Source of the DNA: Microcella alkalica
GTDB lineage: Bacteria; Actinomycetota; Actinomycetes; Actinomycetales; Microbacteriaceae
Assembly (NCBI RefSeq): GCF_014137945.1
Contig: NZ_JACGWX010000007.1
Span: 1-64,000 of the forward strand
Direction of reading: 5' to 3'
DNA: 64,000 bases
Shown here: positions 19,627 to 34,628 of the stretch, piece after piece
Layout: every line of letters starts with the position of its first letter
How positions within the stretch are numbered: the first letter of the stretch is position 1
Position numbers and translations under genes: made by a program
The notes under the pieces: model-generated
Told to the model about the DNA's origin: nothing
The model's input: only the letters and a program-made list of their open reading frames with translations
Databases searched by the model: none

Positions 19627-21360
19627 TCACGCGACCACGCGCATGATCTCGTCGACGGAGGTGAGGCCGAGCTTGGCCTTCTCCCAGCCGTCCTGGCGGA
19701 GGGTGCGCATGCCCTGCGACAGCGCCACCTTCTGGATCTCGGCGGCGGAGGCGCGCGCGACGGCGAGTCGCTCGATCTCCTCCGTGACGGCCATGACCTC
19801 GTGCAGGGCGAGGCGGCCGCGGTAGCCGGTGTTCGAGCAGGCCGAGCATCCGACGGGCTTGTAGAGCGTGGGCCCCGAGGCGAAGGCGAGGTCGGCGCCG
19901 GGCACGCGCTCCTCCCCGCCGGCGGCCGTGAAGCCGGTCTCGCCGAAGGCCTGCGCGAGGCTCACGCCGAACGCCATCTGCTCCGTGTCGCCCTGGTACG
20001 GCGCCTTGCATCGGTCGCAGAGGCGGCGCGCGAGTCGCTGGGCGACGACGCAATCGAGCGCCGAGCCGACGAGGAAGGGCTCGATGTCCATCTCGATGAG
20101 GCGCGTGATGGCGCTCGGGGCGTCGTTGGTGTGCAGAGTCGACAGCACGAGGTGACCCGTGAGCGAGGCCTCGATCGCGATCTGCGCGGTTTCCTTGTCG
20201 CGGATCTCACCGAGGAGAACGACATCCGGGTCGGAGCGCAGGATGCTGCGCAGCGCGCTCGCGAACGTGAGGCCCGCCTTCGGGTTCACCTGCACCTGGT
20301 TGATGCCGGCCATGCGGTACTCGACCGGGTCCTCCACGGTGATGACGTTGATCTCGGGCTTCGCGACCGCGTGGAGGGTCGTGTAGAGGGTCGTCGACTT
20401 GCCCGAACCCGTCGGGCCCGTGACGAGGATCATTCCGTACGGCTTCGTGTACGACTGCTTGAAGACGTCGAAGTTGTACTCGAGCAGCTGCAGCTCGCTC
20501 ATGTCGCGGCGCGTGGCGTTGTTGTCGAGGATTCGCATGACGACCTTCTCGCCGTACACCGTCGGCAGGGTCGCGACGCGGAGGTCGATCTGACGGCCGC
20601 CGTGGCTGACCGACATGCGGCCGTCCTGCGGCTTGCGGCGCTCGGCGATGTCGATGTCGCTCATGATCTTCAGGCGCGAGATGACTCCGTTCGTGACCGA
20701 GCGCGGCGCCGCCTGCATCTCGTGGAGCACGCCGTCGATGCGGTACCGCACGCGCAGCTCGTGCTCGCCCGGCTCGATGTGGATGTCCGAGGCGTTGTCC
20801 TGGATCGCCTGGCCGATGATGAGGTTCACGAATCGCACGATCGGCGCATCGTCGGCGTCGGCGTCGCGCAGCGCCACCGCCGACAGGTCCTCCGGCCGGT
20901 TCTCCTCCTCGAGCACGTTCGACAGCTCGTTGAGCTCGCTGTCGGCGCGGTGGAACTTCTCGACCGCCTCGCGCAGGTCGGTCTCCTCCGCCACGATCGG
21001 CACGAGGCGCATGCGGGTGGCGGCGCGTACGTCGTCGAGGGCGAAGACGTCGTCCGGGTTGACCATGGCGAGCGTGAGCATCTCGCCGGCGATGTGGATG
21101 GGCAGCACCTTGTGCCGCCTGCACAGGGTCGCGGGAACGAGCGCGACGGCCGTGCGGTCGATGGGGTACTCGGAGAGCTCGACGAACGACAGACCCATGA
21201 CCTCGGCGCGCGCGGAGGCGATCTGGCCCGGGGTCACCCGCCCCTCGTCCATGAACATCTGGATGATGTGGGCCTCGGCCAGCGGGTCGTCGCTCATGAC
21301 GTCGAGCGTCTCGATGGGCATGATGCCGCGGATGATGAGCACCTCGGTCAATGACGGCAC
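19627..21360 (-). CDS. pilB: PilB-type pilus extension ATPase, GTG start
   Basis: 577 aa. N-terminal MshEN-like domain (about 1-140), then the secretion ATPase core: GPTGSGKSTTLY Walker A, VEDPVEYRM Asp box, VVLLGEIRD Walker B, GHLVLSTLHT His box, and the zinc-binding Cys pairs CDRC and CSAC. MshEN domains of this type often bind cyclic di-GMP, so pilus extension may respond to it. GTG 21360 is chosen because GGGGGGAG lies 6 nt upstream; the open frame beyond it crosses the promoter region. First gene of pilB-pilT-pilC. Confidence 0.94.
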   Translation of the reverse strand: MPSLTEVLIIRGIMPIETLDVMSDDPLAEAHIIQMFMDEGRVTPGQIASARAEVMGLSFVELSEYPIDRTAVALVPATLCRRHKVLPIHIAGEMLTLAMVNPDDVFALDDVRAATRMRLVPIVAEETDLREAVEKFHRADSELNELSNVLEEENRPEDLSAVALRDADADDAPIVRFVNLIIGQAIQDNASDIHIEPGEHELRVRYRIDGVLHEMQAAPRSVTNGVISRLKIMSDIDIAERRKPQDGRMSVSHGGRQIDLRVATLPTVYGEKVVMRILDNNATRRDMSELQLLEYNFDVFKQSYTKPYGMILVTGPTGSGKSTTLYTTLHAVAKPEINVITVEDPVEYRMAGINQVQVNPKAGLTFASALRSILRSDPDVVLLGEIRDKETAQIAIEASLTGHLVLSTLHTNDAPSAITRLIEMDIEPFLVGSALDCVVAQRLARRLCDRCKAPYQGDTEQMAFGVSLAQAFGETGFTAAGGEERVPGADLAFASGPTLYKPVGCSACSNTGYRGRLALHEVMAVTEEIERLAVARASAAEIQKVALSQGMRTLRQDGWEKAKLGLTSVDEIMRVVA

Positions 21361-21450
21361 TGCCGGCTCCCCCCTCATGCGCGATCGCAGGGACGCCAAT
21401 ACCGTCGCCGCCCCCACCGGGACGCTATGACACGCTCTCGGTGAGAAGTA

Positions 21451-21467
21451 GTCCCCCGTTCGGGGAC
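21451..21467. promoter_or_regulatory. CCCC-N5-GGGG palindrome upstream of pilB
   Basis: GTCCCC-CGTTC-GGGGAC, perfect 6-bp arms, centred about 99 bp upstream of the pilB start and about 35 bp upstream of a -10-like CATAGC (minus strand, 21429-21424). This is where an activator would sit; the role is inferred. Confidence 0.45.
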
Positions 21468-21551
21468 GCGACTCCTCCCCCACGCGCCACACGCACCCCG
21501 CGCATCCGCCCGCCCGCGCCGCAGCGGTGTCGCGCGCGCGTCAGGAGGATG

Positions 21552-21986
21552 TCACGACGGCGCGATCACGTCGCCGTTCGCCGCGCACGTGCCGTTCTCG
21601 ACGAGTCCCCCTGAGTCGGCGACGGCCCACGTGCTCGTCACTGCCACGTGCTCGCCGTGCAGGCACCAGCCGTCTGCTTCGCCCGTGCGGCTGAGCGTCA
21701 GGCCGGGGTCGCCGTGGGCGGCGAGGATGTCCGCGATGCGCTCGGGGTCGAGGGCCACAGGGTCGCCCTCCGCGGTCGCGATCACGAGCTCGAGCTTCGC
21801 GGTGGCGAGGGCCGACTGCACGGCGCTGCCGCGCGCATCCTCCTGGTAGCCGAGGTGCACCGGGATGGCGATCGCGGCGAGGATGCCGATGATCGCCACG
21901 ATGACGACGAGCTCGATCAGGGTGAAGCCGCGGTCGGAGCGGGCGCGGGCGGAACGGGTCCGGGTTCGGGTCAGGGTGCAGGTCAT
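21552..21986 (-). CDS. Second type IV prepilin
   Basis: 144 aa. Arg-rich 20-residue leader ending DRG, mature start FTLIELVVIVAIIGILAAIA with Glu at +5, closely similar to PilA over the helix. The globular domain differs, with two Cys near 107 and 134. Strong ribosome binding site GGAGG 5 nt before the ATG. It lies upstream of pilB with its own likely promoter, so it may be an alternative major pilin or a minor pilin made under other conditions. Confidence 0.88.
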   Translation of the reverse strand: MTCTLTRTRTRSARARSDRGFTLIELVVIVAIIGILAAIAIPVHLGYQEDARGSAVQSALATAKLELVIATAEGDPVALDPERIADILAAHGDPGLTLSRTGEADGWCLHGEHVAVTSTWAVADSGGLVENGTCAANGDVIAPS

Positions 21987-22041
21987 GGCGACCTCCGAGT
22001 CGAGGTCCTCCCAGTCAAGCGGATCCGAGGGAAGGTCGGCA

Positions 22042-22057
22042 TACCCCGAGCGGGGGT
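22042..22057. promoter_or_regulatory. CCCC-N5-GGGG palindrome upstream of second prepilin
   Basis: TACCCC-GAGCG-GGGGT, centred 64 bp upstream of the prepilin start and 37 bp upstream of a -10-like TTGACT (minus strand, 22018-22013). Same geometry as the pilB element. Confidence 0.45.
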
Positions 22058-22082
22058 GTCGTCCGCCGCGACGGCGCGGTGG

Positions 22083-22595
22083 TCAGACGCGAGCGTCGTA
22101 CCGGAGCGCCCCGAAGGGCGCGTCGGCGATCGCACTCGCGAACGAGTGCGGTACATCGCCGCGTCGGCGCAGGATGCCCGCGGCCTCGGCGAGGTCGCCC
22201 TCGACGGCGGAGCGGCGCGCGTCATCGAGAGCGGCGATCGCGGCGAGCACCGCGCCACGGGAGCGCTCGGCCAGCTCGGCCGCCTCGACGTCGAGATCCG
22301 CGCGCCACGAGGCCTCTTCAGCCCGGTATCGGGCGACGCGGGCCCTCTCGGGCGCTCCGCGGCGGCGAGCGTCGATCCAGACGACCGCGAGGATGACGCC
22401 GCAGACGGCGCTGACGATGACGGGCACCATGACGGCGTCGAACGGCGCGCCGCCCCTGGGCTGGTCGGCCCGCCACACGATGAGCCCCGCGCCCGCGAGC
22501 GCGGCGGCCGCATCGAAGCCGATGACCGAGCTCGCGCGGTGATTGCTGACCGCCGCGCCCGGTCGCGAGCGCATCGCCCCCACGAGATGCAGCAC
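22083..22595 (-). CDS. Two-TM protein with C-terminal coiled coil, N-terminus uncertain
   Basis: 170 aa from a GTG at 22595. Two hydrophobic segments (about residues 22-40 and 55-75), then a long charged helical region (ARYRAEEASWRADLDVEAAE and onward). No family recognised. No ribosome binding site precedes the GTG, and plausible coding continues upstream in other frames, so the real N-terminus may lie further upstream across a frame break (see the 22596-22759 entry). Sits between the RDD-FHA gene and the second prepilin, all on the minus strand. Confidence 0.6.
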   Translation of the reverse strand: MLHLVGAMRSRPGAAVSNHRASSVIGFDAAAALAGAGLIVWRADQPRGGAPFDAVMVPVIVSAVCGVILAVVWIDARRRGAPERARVARYRAEEASWRADLDVEAAELAERSRGAVLAAIAALDDARRSAVEGDLAEAAGILRRRGDVPHSFASAIADAPFGALRYDARV

Positions 22596-22759
22596 CGTGG
22601 CGCGGCGGGTCGGGCCAATCCTCGTCGTAGGCGCCCTCGCGCTCGCGGTAGCGGGCGCGCAGCGTCGCGATGGCGCGGTCGTGCTCGCGATCGATCGCCC
22701 GCAGCGGGCGCGAAGCTGCGGCGCGGCCGCCGCGACGGCCGCATCCTCGAGGGCGCGCG
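22596..22759 (-). other. Frame-disrupted coding stretch
   Basis: Coding character moves between reading frames here. After the FHA domain the frame turns Arg/Pro-rich. One shifted frame gives ARALEDAAVAAAAPQLR, another gives RPLRAIDREHDRAIATLRAR and REREGAYDEDWPDPPR, and then the frame of the next gene takes over. None of the three frames has a stop, so neither a natural end for the upstream gene nor a natural start for the downstream one is visible. Sequencing errors in GC runs or true decay could explain it. Confidence 0.5.
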
Positions 22760-23926
22760 CCCCGGCGGAAGCGCGAGCTCGCCGGACGGCGTGACCGCGA
22801 CGGTGCCGTTCGACGAGCCGCGGTCGAGCATCCAGAACCCGCCCCTCTCGTCGACGCCGAACTCGGCGTGCGTCTTGGAGAGCTGCATCGCCACGTCGGT
22901 GAGGGGCAGGAGAAGCGCGACCCGCTCGCCGGGGTGCGGCTCCGGGTCGCGGCCGACCAGCCCGGAGACCGGGACGTCGATCGTCGTCCCGTCGTCGAAG
23001 CGGAGCGTCACGGCGCGCCGGGCGCCCAGCGAGGAAAGCGCCGAGCTCGCCGCGGGCACGAGCGGGGCGATAGGCGGGGCAGCGGGGGCCGTCCTCGCGG
23101 CGGGCGGGCGGGAGTCGAGGAGCTCGGGCGGGCTCCAGGACGCCGAGCCCGGGGCGCCCGAGACGACGCCCGAGCTCGATCGCTCAGCGGGGACGAAGCC
23201 GCGCGACGACGCGGCGCTCCCGAGGGAGGGCAGCGGCGCGCGCTTCTGACGGTCGAGGGGTCGGGCGCCCTTCCTCGCGTGCCGGAGGGCGCGCGCATCG
23301 AACGGGTCGAGCCCGCGCCGCGCGTCGACGACCCACGCGCGGGCGACTCGATCGAGCCAGCTGCGGCCGAGGCGCTCGGGGTCGAGACCCGACGACAGGA
23401 AGAGGAGACCTGGGCCGACGACGACCAGGACGGCCGTCGAGGCCTGCAGGAGGAGGGCCCGGAGCACGACCCGCCAGAAGCCGGGCCGATCGAAGCCGGC
23501 GACGTTCACCGACCGCAGCCCCATGGCCGCCTTGCCCAGAGTGACGCCGCGGAGGCCGTGCAGCACGAGCTGCACGAGGCCGAACACGGCCGTCAGGCCG
23601 AGGCCGACGAGCACGAGGACGAGCCCGGTCGGGTCGGTGCGACCAAGGGGCGCCCCCTCGAGCAGGGACGGGGCCGTCATGAGCACGCCGATGAGGGAGG
23701 GTGCGCTCAGCAGCAGCCACGCCGCCGCGTCGATCGCGAACGCGGCGCACCGCCGACCCGGACCCGCCGCGCGGAGTCCGATCGCCGCCGCGTAGTCGGG
23801 GTCGGGCGTGCCGTCGTCGCGGAGACCCGGCACCACCTCGGCAGGGGACTGAATCGTGATCGGAGTCCGATCGACGGAGCCCGCGTCGCCTCCCCCGCCG
23901 AATCGAACATCACGCACGGGGTTCAT
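22760..23926 (-). CDS. RDD-domain membrane protein with C-terminal FHA domain, 3' end unclear
   Basis: About 389 aa to the last convincing FHA residues. Residues about 50-195 form an RDD domain with three hydrophobic segments and the typical HGLRGVTLGKAAMGLRSV. A Pro/Ser/Ala-rich linker (230-305) leads to an FHA domain with GRDPEPHPGE, SKTHAEF and DRGSSNGT, the phosphothreonine-binding loops. The frame continues open to 21983, but past 22760 it becomes Arg/Pro-rich and overlaps another gene, so a frameshift is suspected. Start ATG 23926 is tentative; ATG 23971 is an alternative. FHA proteins next to membrane systems usually read Ser/Thr kinase signals; the partner is unknown. Confidence 0.7.
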
Positions 23927-23981
23927 CGGAGAGTCCGGCTCGACTCCCCGGCGATGGGGAGCTCTCACCATGAGAACGGCA

Positions 23982-24011
23982 GAGGGCCCCTGCCGTGCGG
24001 AAGGGGCCCTC
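23982..24011 (-). terminator. rpoC terminator hairpin
   Basis: GAGGGCCCCT and AGGGGCCCTC form a perfect 10-bp stem with a 10-nt loop, starting 18 bp after the rpoC stop. No U tract. It probably ends the rpoBC transcript. Confidence 0.7.
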
Positions 24012-24028
24012 GTGCGGTGCGATGCGAT

Positions 24029-27877
<3,849 letters not shown>

Positions 27878-27928
27878 TTGATTCTTCTCTTTCGTAAACA
27901 GTCGTCAGTGTCTCGGGAGAGACCCGGA

Positions 27929-31423
<3,495 letters not shown>

Positions 31424-31513
31424 CGAACTAACCTCCGTGGGCGTCGAAGCCCGAATACCGTCGCCGGAGCGACAGATGAACACGGTCGAGTGATCGCGCC
31501 AGAAACCCATTGA

Positions 31514-31531
31514 GGGCCCGTGCTCGGGCCC
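31514..31531 (-). other. Hairpin in the rpoB leader
   Basis: GGGCCCG-TGCT-CGGGCCC, a perfect 7-bp stem with a tetraloop, about 90 nt upstream of the rpoB start codon and inside the predicted 175-nt leader. A second stem, CAGCCG/CGGCTG, lies near 31560-31581. Possible attenuation or mRNA-stability elements. Confidence 0.4.
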
Positions 31532-31606
31532 ACCCCGCCGCTATACTCGGGGCACGTCAGCCGACCGCCATTTGACGGCTGAAGTTGTCGGGGAGCGCAA
31601 ACCTCA

Positions 31607-31636
31607 ATACTAGGCGCGCTCGCACCGCCGTGTCCA
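31607..31636 (-). promoter_or_regulatory. rpoBC promoter
   Basis: On the minus strand TGGACA (31636-31631), an 18-bp spacer and TAGTAT (31612-31607). Each box is close to sigma-A consensus. Transcription would start near 31600, giving a leader of about 175 nt. Confidence 0.65.
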
Positions 31637-31645
31637 GTCGGATTC

Positions 31646-31674
31646 TTGACCGATAGGGGCTCCTGCGCTATAAC
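31646..31674 (+). promoter_or_regulatory. Promoter of the spermidine-synthase-like gene
   Basis: TTGACC (31646-31651), exactly 17 bp, TATAAC (31669-31674). Very good sigma-A match, divergent from and 10 bp away from the rpoBC promoter, so the two polymerases would compete for overlapping DNA. A second -10-like CACGCT at 31703-31708 sits 7 nt before the ATG. Confidence 0.7.
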
Positions 31675-31715
31675 CGCGACCGAACCCCGTCGCCCGCTGT
31701 GGCACGCTAGCGGTC

Positions 31716-32576
31716 ATGTCCTCCCCCGTCGCCGTCTCACGGCAGCTGTCGAGCGGCATGCGCGCCGTGATCGAGCCGGACAAGTGGTCGCGCGGTAGCT
31801 TCACGCTCATCGTCGACGGGACGCCGCAGTCGCACGTCGACCTCGACGACCCGAGCCGGCTGTTCTTCGAGTACGTGCAGCGCATCGGTCGCGTCATCGA
31901 CGAGTGGGGCGACCCGGGCCAGCCGATGACGGCGCTCCACCTCGGCGCTGGCGCGCTCACCCTCCCGCGCTACATCGAGGCGACGCGCCCCGGCTCGCGG
32001 CAGCAGGTGATCGAGCTCGAGGAGGGTCTCGTCGCCTTCGTGCGCGAGCACCTCCCCCTGCCGCGCCGCGCGAGCATCCGGGTCCGGTACGGGGATGCGC
32101 GAGCGATGCTCGCCCGCCTGCCCGCCGCGCTGCACGGCGCGGTCGACCTCGTCGTGGTCGACGTCTTCAGCGGGGCACGCATTCCCGCCCACGTCACGAG
32201 CCTCGAGTTCTACGAGGAGGTGCGGCGTTTCCTCGCCCCGAACGGCATCCTCGCGGTCAACGTGGCGGATGGACCTGGGCTCGCCTTCGCGCGAGCCCAG
32301 GCAGCGACACTGCGCATGGCGTACGGCGACGTCGCCGCGCTGGCCGAGACGGGCATCCTCAAGGGTCGCCGGTTCGGGAACGTCGTGCTCGTCGCCTCGA
32401 CGAGCGAACTGCCGCTCGACTGGATGCCCCGGCTCATGGCGCGCGGACCGCATCCCGCCACCGTCACGAGCGGCCGCGATCTCGTCAACTGGATCGCGGG
32501 AGCCCCCGTCGCGACGGACGCGACCGCGGTGCCGTCGCCCGAGCCGAAGACGGGGCTCTTCTCGCGCCGCGACTGA
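31716..32576 (+). CDS. Spermidine-synthase-like (PABS) methyltransferase-fold protein
   Basis: 286 aa with a Rossmann methyltransferase fold: glycine motif LHLGAGALTLPRY near residue 75, acidic VIELEEGLVAF ending strand 2, GDARAML, and the active-site-like DVFSGARIPAHVTS around 140. This is the spermidine-synthase-like family common in actinobacteria, where true polyamine synthesis is often not shown. The first ~70 residues (QSHVDLDDP block) match the N-terminal beta domain of that family. No speD or speE neighbours, so the substrate is unknown. Confidence 0.8.
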   Translation: MSSPVAVSRQLSSGMRAVIEPDKWSRGSFTLIVDGTPQSHVDLDDPSRLFFEYVQRIGRVIDEWGDPGQPMTALHLGAGALTLPRYIEATRPGSRQQVIELEEGLVAFVREHLPLPRRASIRVRYGDARAMLARLPAALHGAVDLVVVDVFSGARIPAHVTSLEFYEEVRRFLAPNGILAVNVADGPGLAFARAQAATLRMAYGDVAALAETGILKGRRFGNVVLVASTSELPLDWMPRLMARGPHPATVTSGRDLVNWIAGAPVATDATAVPSPEPKTGLFSRRD

Positions 32577-32600
32577 GCGGCATCGAGGCGGCGCCGCGCC

Positions 32601-33008
32601 TCAGTCCTGCGTGTGCGGCCCGCCGAAGACGGCGGTGCCGGGAGCGACGGACACGCCCCGACTGACGATATCCGTCCGCAGCCGCGACAGCCGACGGAGC
32701 ACCGACTGGCGGTCGAGGATCGACAGCTCGGCGGCCTCGAGCGTCTCGCGCATGACGCGGAGGAAGGCGTCGAACTCGCGGTCGCCGAGCCGAAACGGCC
32801 CGTGCGCCTCGGGGAGGGTCTTGCCGGTGTACGACTGCGAGCCCCCGAGCAGGGCGGAGAGGAACATCGCGCGGCGGCGGTTGAGCGCCTCCTCGTCGAC
32901 GTCGCGGAAGTACGGCCCCATGACGGGGTCGGCCTTCACGCGCACGGAGAGCTGCTCGACGAGCGCGGCGACGCCGTCATCGCCGCCGAGTCGGCGGATG
33001 AGCGACAT
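32601..33008 (-). CDS. Truncated hemoglobin
   Basis: 135 aa. Two-on-two globin fold: N-terminal LIRRLGGDDGVAALV, Tyr33 at the B10 position (MGPYF), proximal His69 in LPEAHGPF and the G/H helices after it. Such heme proteins bind O2 or NO and help with NO detoxification. ATG 33008 follows GAGGAGG; an upstream in-frame ATG at 33062 is rejected because it lies before that site. Group assignment (I versus II) is not certain by eye. Confidence 0.88.
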   Translation of the reverse strand: MSLIRRLGGDDGVAALVEQLSVRVKADPVMGPYFRDVDEEALNRRRAMFLSALLGGSQSYTGKTLPEAHGPFRLGDREFDAFLRVMRETLEAAELSILDRQSVLRRLSRLRTDIVSRGVSVAPGTAVFGGPHTQD

Positions 33009-33084
33009 GTGACACCTCCTCACGCCGAGCGAGACTGTAGTGGAGCATCTTTCGGCGCGCACCGGTGGAACGGACGTGCGTTAA

Positions 33085-33108
33085 GCGAACAGTGTTCGCC
33101 ATGCGAAC
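33085..33108. promoter_or_regulatory. Three alternating GCGAAC hexamers
   Basis: GCGAAC-AGT-GTTCGC-CAT-GCGAAC: three copies of one hexamer, alternating in orientation and each 9 bp from the next, in the gap between the truncated hemoglobin and SprT-like genes. Looks like a multi-site operator; the regulator is unknown. Confidence 0.4.
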
Positions 33109-33167
33109 ATCGATCGTCGCGCGGCACGCCGCAGGCCACGACGCGCAGCGGTGTCGACGGCGCCTCG

Positions 33168-33173
33168 TAGCCT
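33168..33173 (+). promoter_or_regulatory. -10 element of a leaderless SprT-like gene
   Basis: TAGCCT, 6 nt before the GTG start at 33180, with no ribosome binding site. Confidence 0.55.
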
Positions 33174-33179
33174 GGTCTC

Positions 33180-33635
33180 GTGAGCGAGCTCGAGCGGGTG
33201 CGGGTGTGGGCGGAGGCCCTGCTGCGCCTGCACCTCGACCCCTCCTGGAGCTTCGCGTTCGACAACGCGACTCGGCGAGCAGGGCTCTGCAACTACACGG
33301 ACAGGCGCATCACGGTCTCCCGCCATCTCGCGGCCCGCTTCGAGGACGACGAGATCCATCAGATCCTGCTCCACGAGGTCGCTCACGCCCTCGCGGGCCC
33401 CGGGACGGGGCACGGTCCGGCCTGGCGCGCGTTGGCCCGAGGGCTCGGCTACGAAGGCGGGCGCACGCACGACGGACCGATCGCGGACGACCGCGCGCGC
33501 TGGCGCGGGCGCTGCCCGAACGGGCACGAGTTCGTGCGGTTCAGGAAGCCCGCGAAGCCGCTGTCGTGCGGGCAGTGCGCCCGCGGGTTCAGCACCCGGC
33601 ACCTCATCGACTGGATCGATCAGCGCGCGGCGTGA
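33180..33635 (+). CDS. SprT-like zinc metalloprotease-domain protein
   Basis: 151 aa. The HEVAHAL motif (about residues 65-71) with a downstream His in GTGHGPAW gives a gluzincin-type zinc site as in SprT/Spartan proteins. A C-terminal zinc ribbon follows (CPNGH and CGQC). Spartan-type enzymes clear DNA-protein crosslinks; in bacteria the role is mostly untested. GTG start at 33180 has no Shine-Dalgarno but a -10 element 6 nt upstream. Confidence 0.8.
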   Translation: MSELERVRVWAEALLRLHLDPSWSFAFDNATRRAGLCNYTDRRITVSRHLAARFEDDEIHQILLHEVAHALAGPGTGHGPAWRALARGLGYEGGRTHDGPIADDRARWRGRCPNGHEFVRFRKPAKPLSCGQCARGFSTRHLIDWIDQRAA

Positions 33636-33660
33636 GGGTCGCGGGGGGTGAGGAGCTCCG

Positions 33661-33963
33661 CTACGCGGAGACCTGCACCTCTTTCCAGAAGGCCACGTAG
33701 TTCGAGTAGTCGGTGCCGACGCGATCGAACGACGCCGGGTACGGAGTCGGGTAGCTCCACGCGCGGTCCTGCAGCTTCTGGCCGTCGACGACGACGGAGA
33801 AGTACTGGCACTCGCCCTTCCACGGGCAGGTGTACGGCGTCGGGCTCTTCTCGAGGAACTCGCTCTTCACGCTCGACGGCGGGAAGTACCAGTTGCCCTC
33901 GATCTTGACGAGCTGCTCCTCCGGAGCCTCGGCGATGACGGTGCCGTTGACGTGCGCCTTCAT
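33661..33963 (-). CDS. DUF427 domain protein
   Basis: 100 aa covering one whole DUF427 domain: VIAEAPEEQLVKIEGNWYFPP, CPWKGECQYFSVVVDG and AWSYPTPYPA are typical blocks. The family is a small beta-barrel of unknown function, widespread in actinobacteria. GGGAGGA precedes the ATG. Convergent with the SprT-like gene (25 bp). Confidence 0.88.
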   Translation of the reverse strand: MKAHVNGTVIAEAPEEQLVKIEGNWYFPPSSVKSEFLEKSPTPYTCPWKGECQYFSVVVDGQKLQDRAWSYPTPYPASFDRVGTDYSNYVAFWKEVQVSA

Positions 33964-34014
33964 GGGGGTCCTCCCGGTCGGTGGTCTGCAGTGGTCTGCT
34001 GACCGAGAGGAACG

Positions 34015-34593
34015 CTAAGCCTGGTGGCTGAATTCCCGCAGGACGACGAGCTCGCGCTCCTCGAGCCGCGCGCGGGCGGCGGGAAGAGCATCCGCCCCCT
34101 GCGTCTCGGCGAGCGCCCGGCCGGCCACCGATGCGGTCAGCATGTGGCCGACGGCGCCGCGGAGGCCCTGGAAGGCCGCGGCCGCGGCGGCCGCCTCGGG
34201 GCTCGTCGCGTCGATGCCGACGGCGCCGAGAGCGTCGACCACGGCGCCCGCGAGCAGGACGTCCTCGACGGGGAACCCGTCGGGGCTCTCCAGCGGGGCG
34301 CCCGCCGCGACGACGGCGACCATCGTCCGCTCGCCGCGCGCGGCCTGCAGCTCGAGCAGGCGCTGAGCGATCGCGGAGGCCGCGCCGAGGCGGGCGTCGA
34401 CGACCTCGAGGCGGTGTGGCAGGGCATCCACCGGCACGGGCTCGGTCGCGATCGCGTCGCACCAGACCAGCAGGTGGGCCGAGCCGCCGATGCGGCGAGC
34501 GCCGTCGAGCCCGAAGTCGAAGCGGACCTGGTAGCGCTCCTGGGCGGCGGGGTCGGCGGGGTCGATGCTGGGGCGGTCGGGGCGGGCGGTCAC
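34015..34593 (-). CDS. ComB (2-phosphosulfolactate phosphatase)-like protein
   Basis: 192 aa. The N-terminal QVRFDFGLDGARRI followed by a hydrophobic strand and an Asp/Ala-rich loop, a central MVAVVAAGAPLE and a late LLAGAVVDALGA resemble the ComB family, which removes phosphate from 2-phosphosulfolactate in coenzyme M synthesis. No other sulfolactate genes are near, and several catalytic acidic residues cannot be confirmed by eye, so the activity is doubtful. GTG start, leaderless-type promoter 6 nt upstream. Confidence 0.5.
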   Translation of the reverse strand: MTARPDRPSIDPADPAAQERYQVRFDFGLDGARRIGGSAHLLVWCDAIATEPVPVDALPHRLEVVDARLGAASAIAQRLLELQAARGERTMVAVVAAGAPLESPDGFPVEDVLLAGAVVDALGAVGIDATSPEAAAAAAAFQGLRGAVGHMLTASVAGRALAETQGADALPAARARLEERELVVLREFSHQA

Positions 34594-34599
34594 AGGTCG

Positions 34600-34622
34600 A
34601 TGGTAGCCACGGGGAGCAGACT
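34600..34622. promoter_or_regulatory. Back-to-back -10 elements of two leaderless genes
   Basis: TACCAT on the minus strand (34605-34600) sits 6 nt before the GTG of the ComB-like gene; CAGACT on the plus strand (34617-34622) sits 6 nt before the ATG of the SRPBCC gene. The start codons are only 35 bp apart, so the promoters overlap. Confidence 0.5.
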
Positions 34623-34628
34623 GGGGGC

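Noticed and set aside
21983-22760. Extension of the RDD-FHA frame to 21983
   Set aside because: Past 22760 the frame is Arg/Pro-rich, lacks domain features and overlaps the better-supported gene at 22083-22595.
33085-33099. GCGAAC-AGT-GTTCGC considered as a LexA (SOS) box
   Set aside because: The actinobacterial SOS box needs a 4-bp centre (CGAAC-N4-GTTCG); here the centre is 3 bp. Kept only as an unassigned operator candidate.
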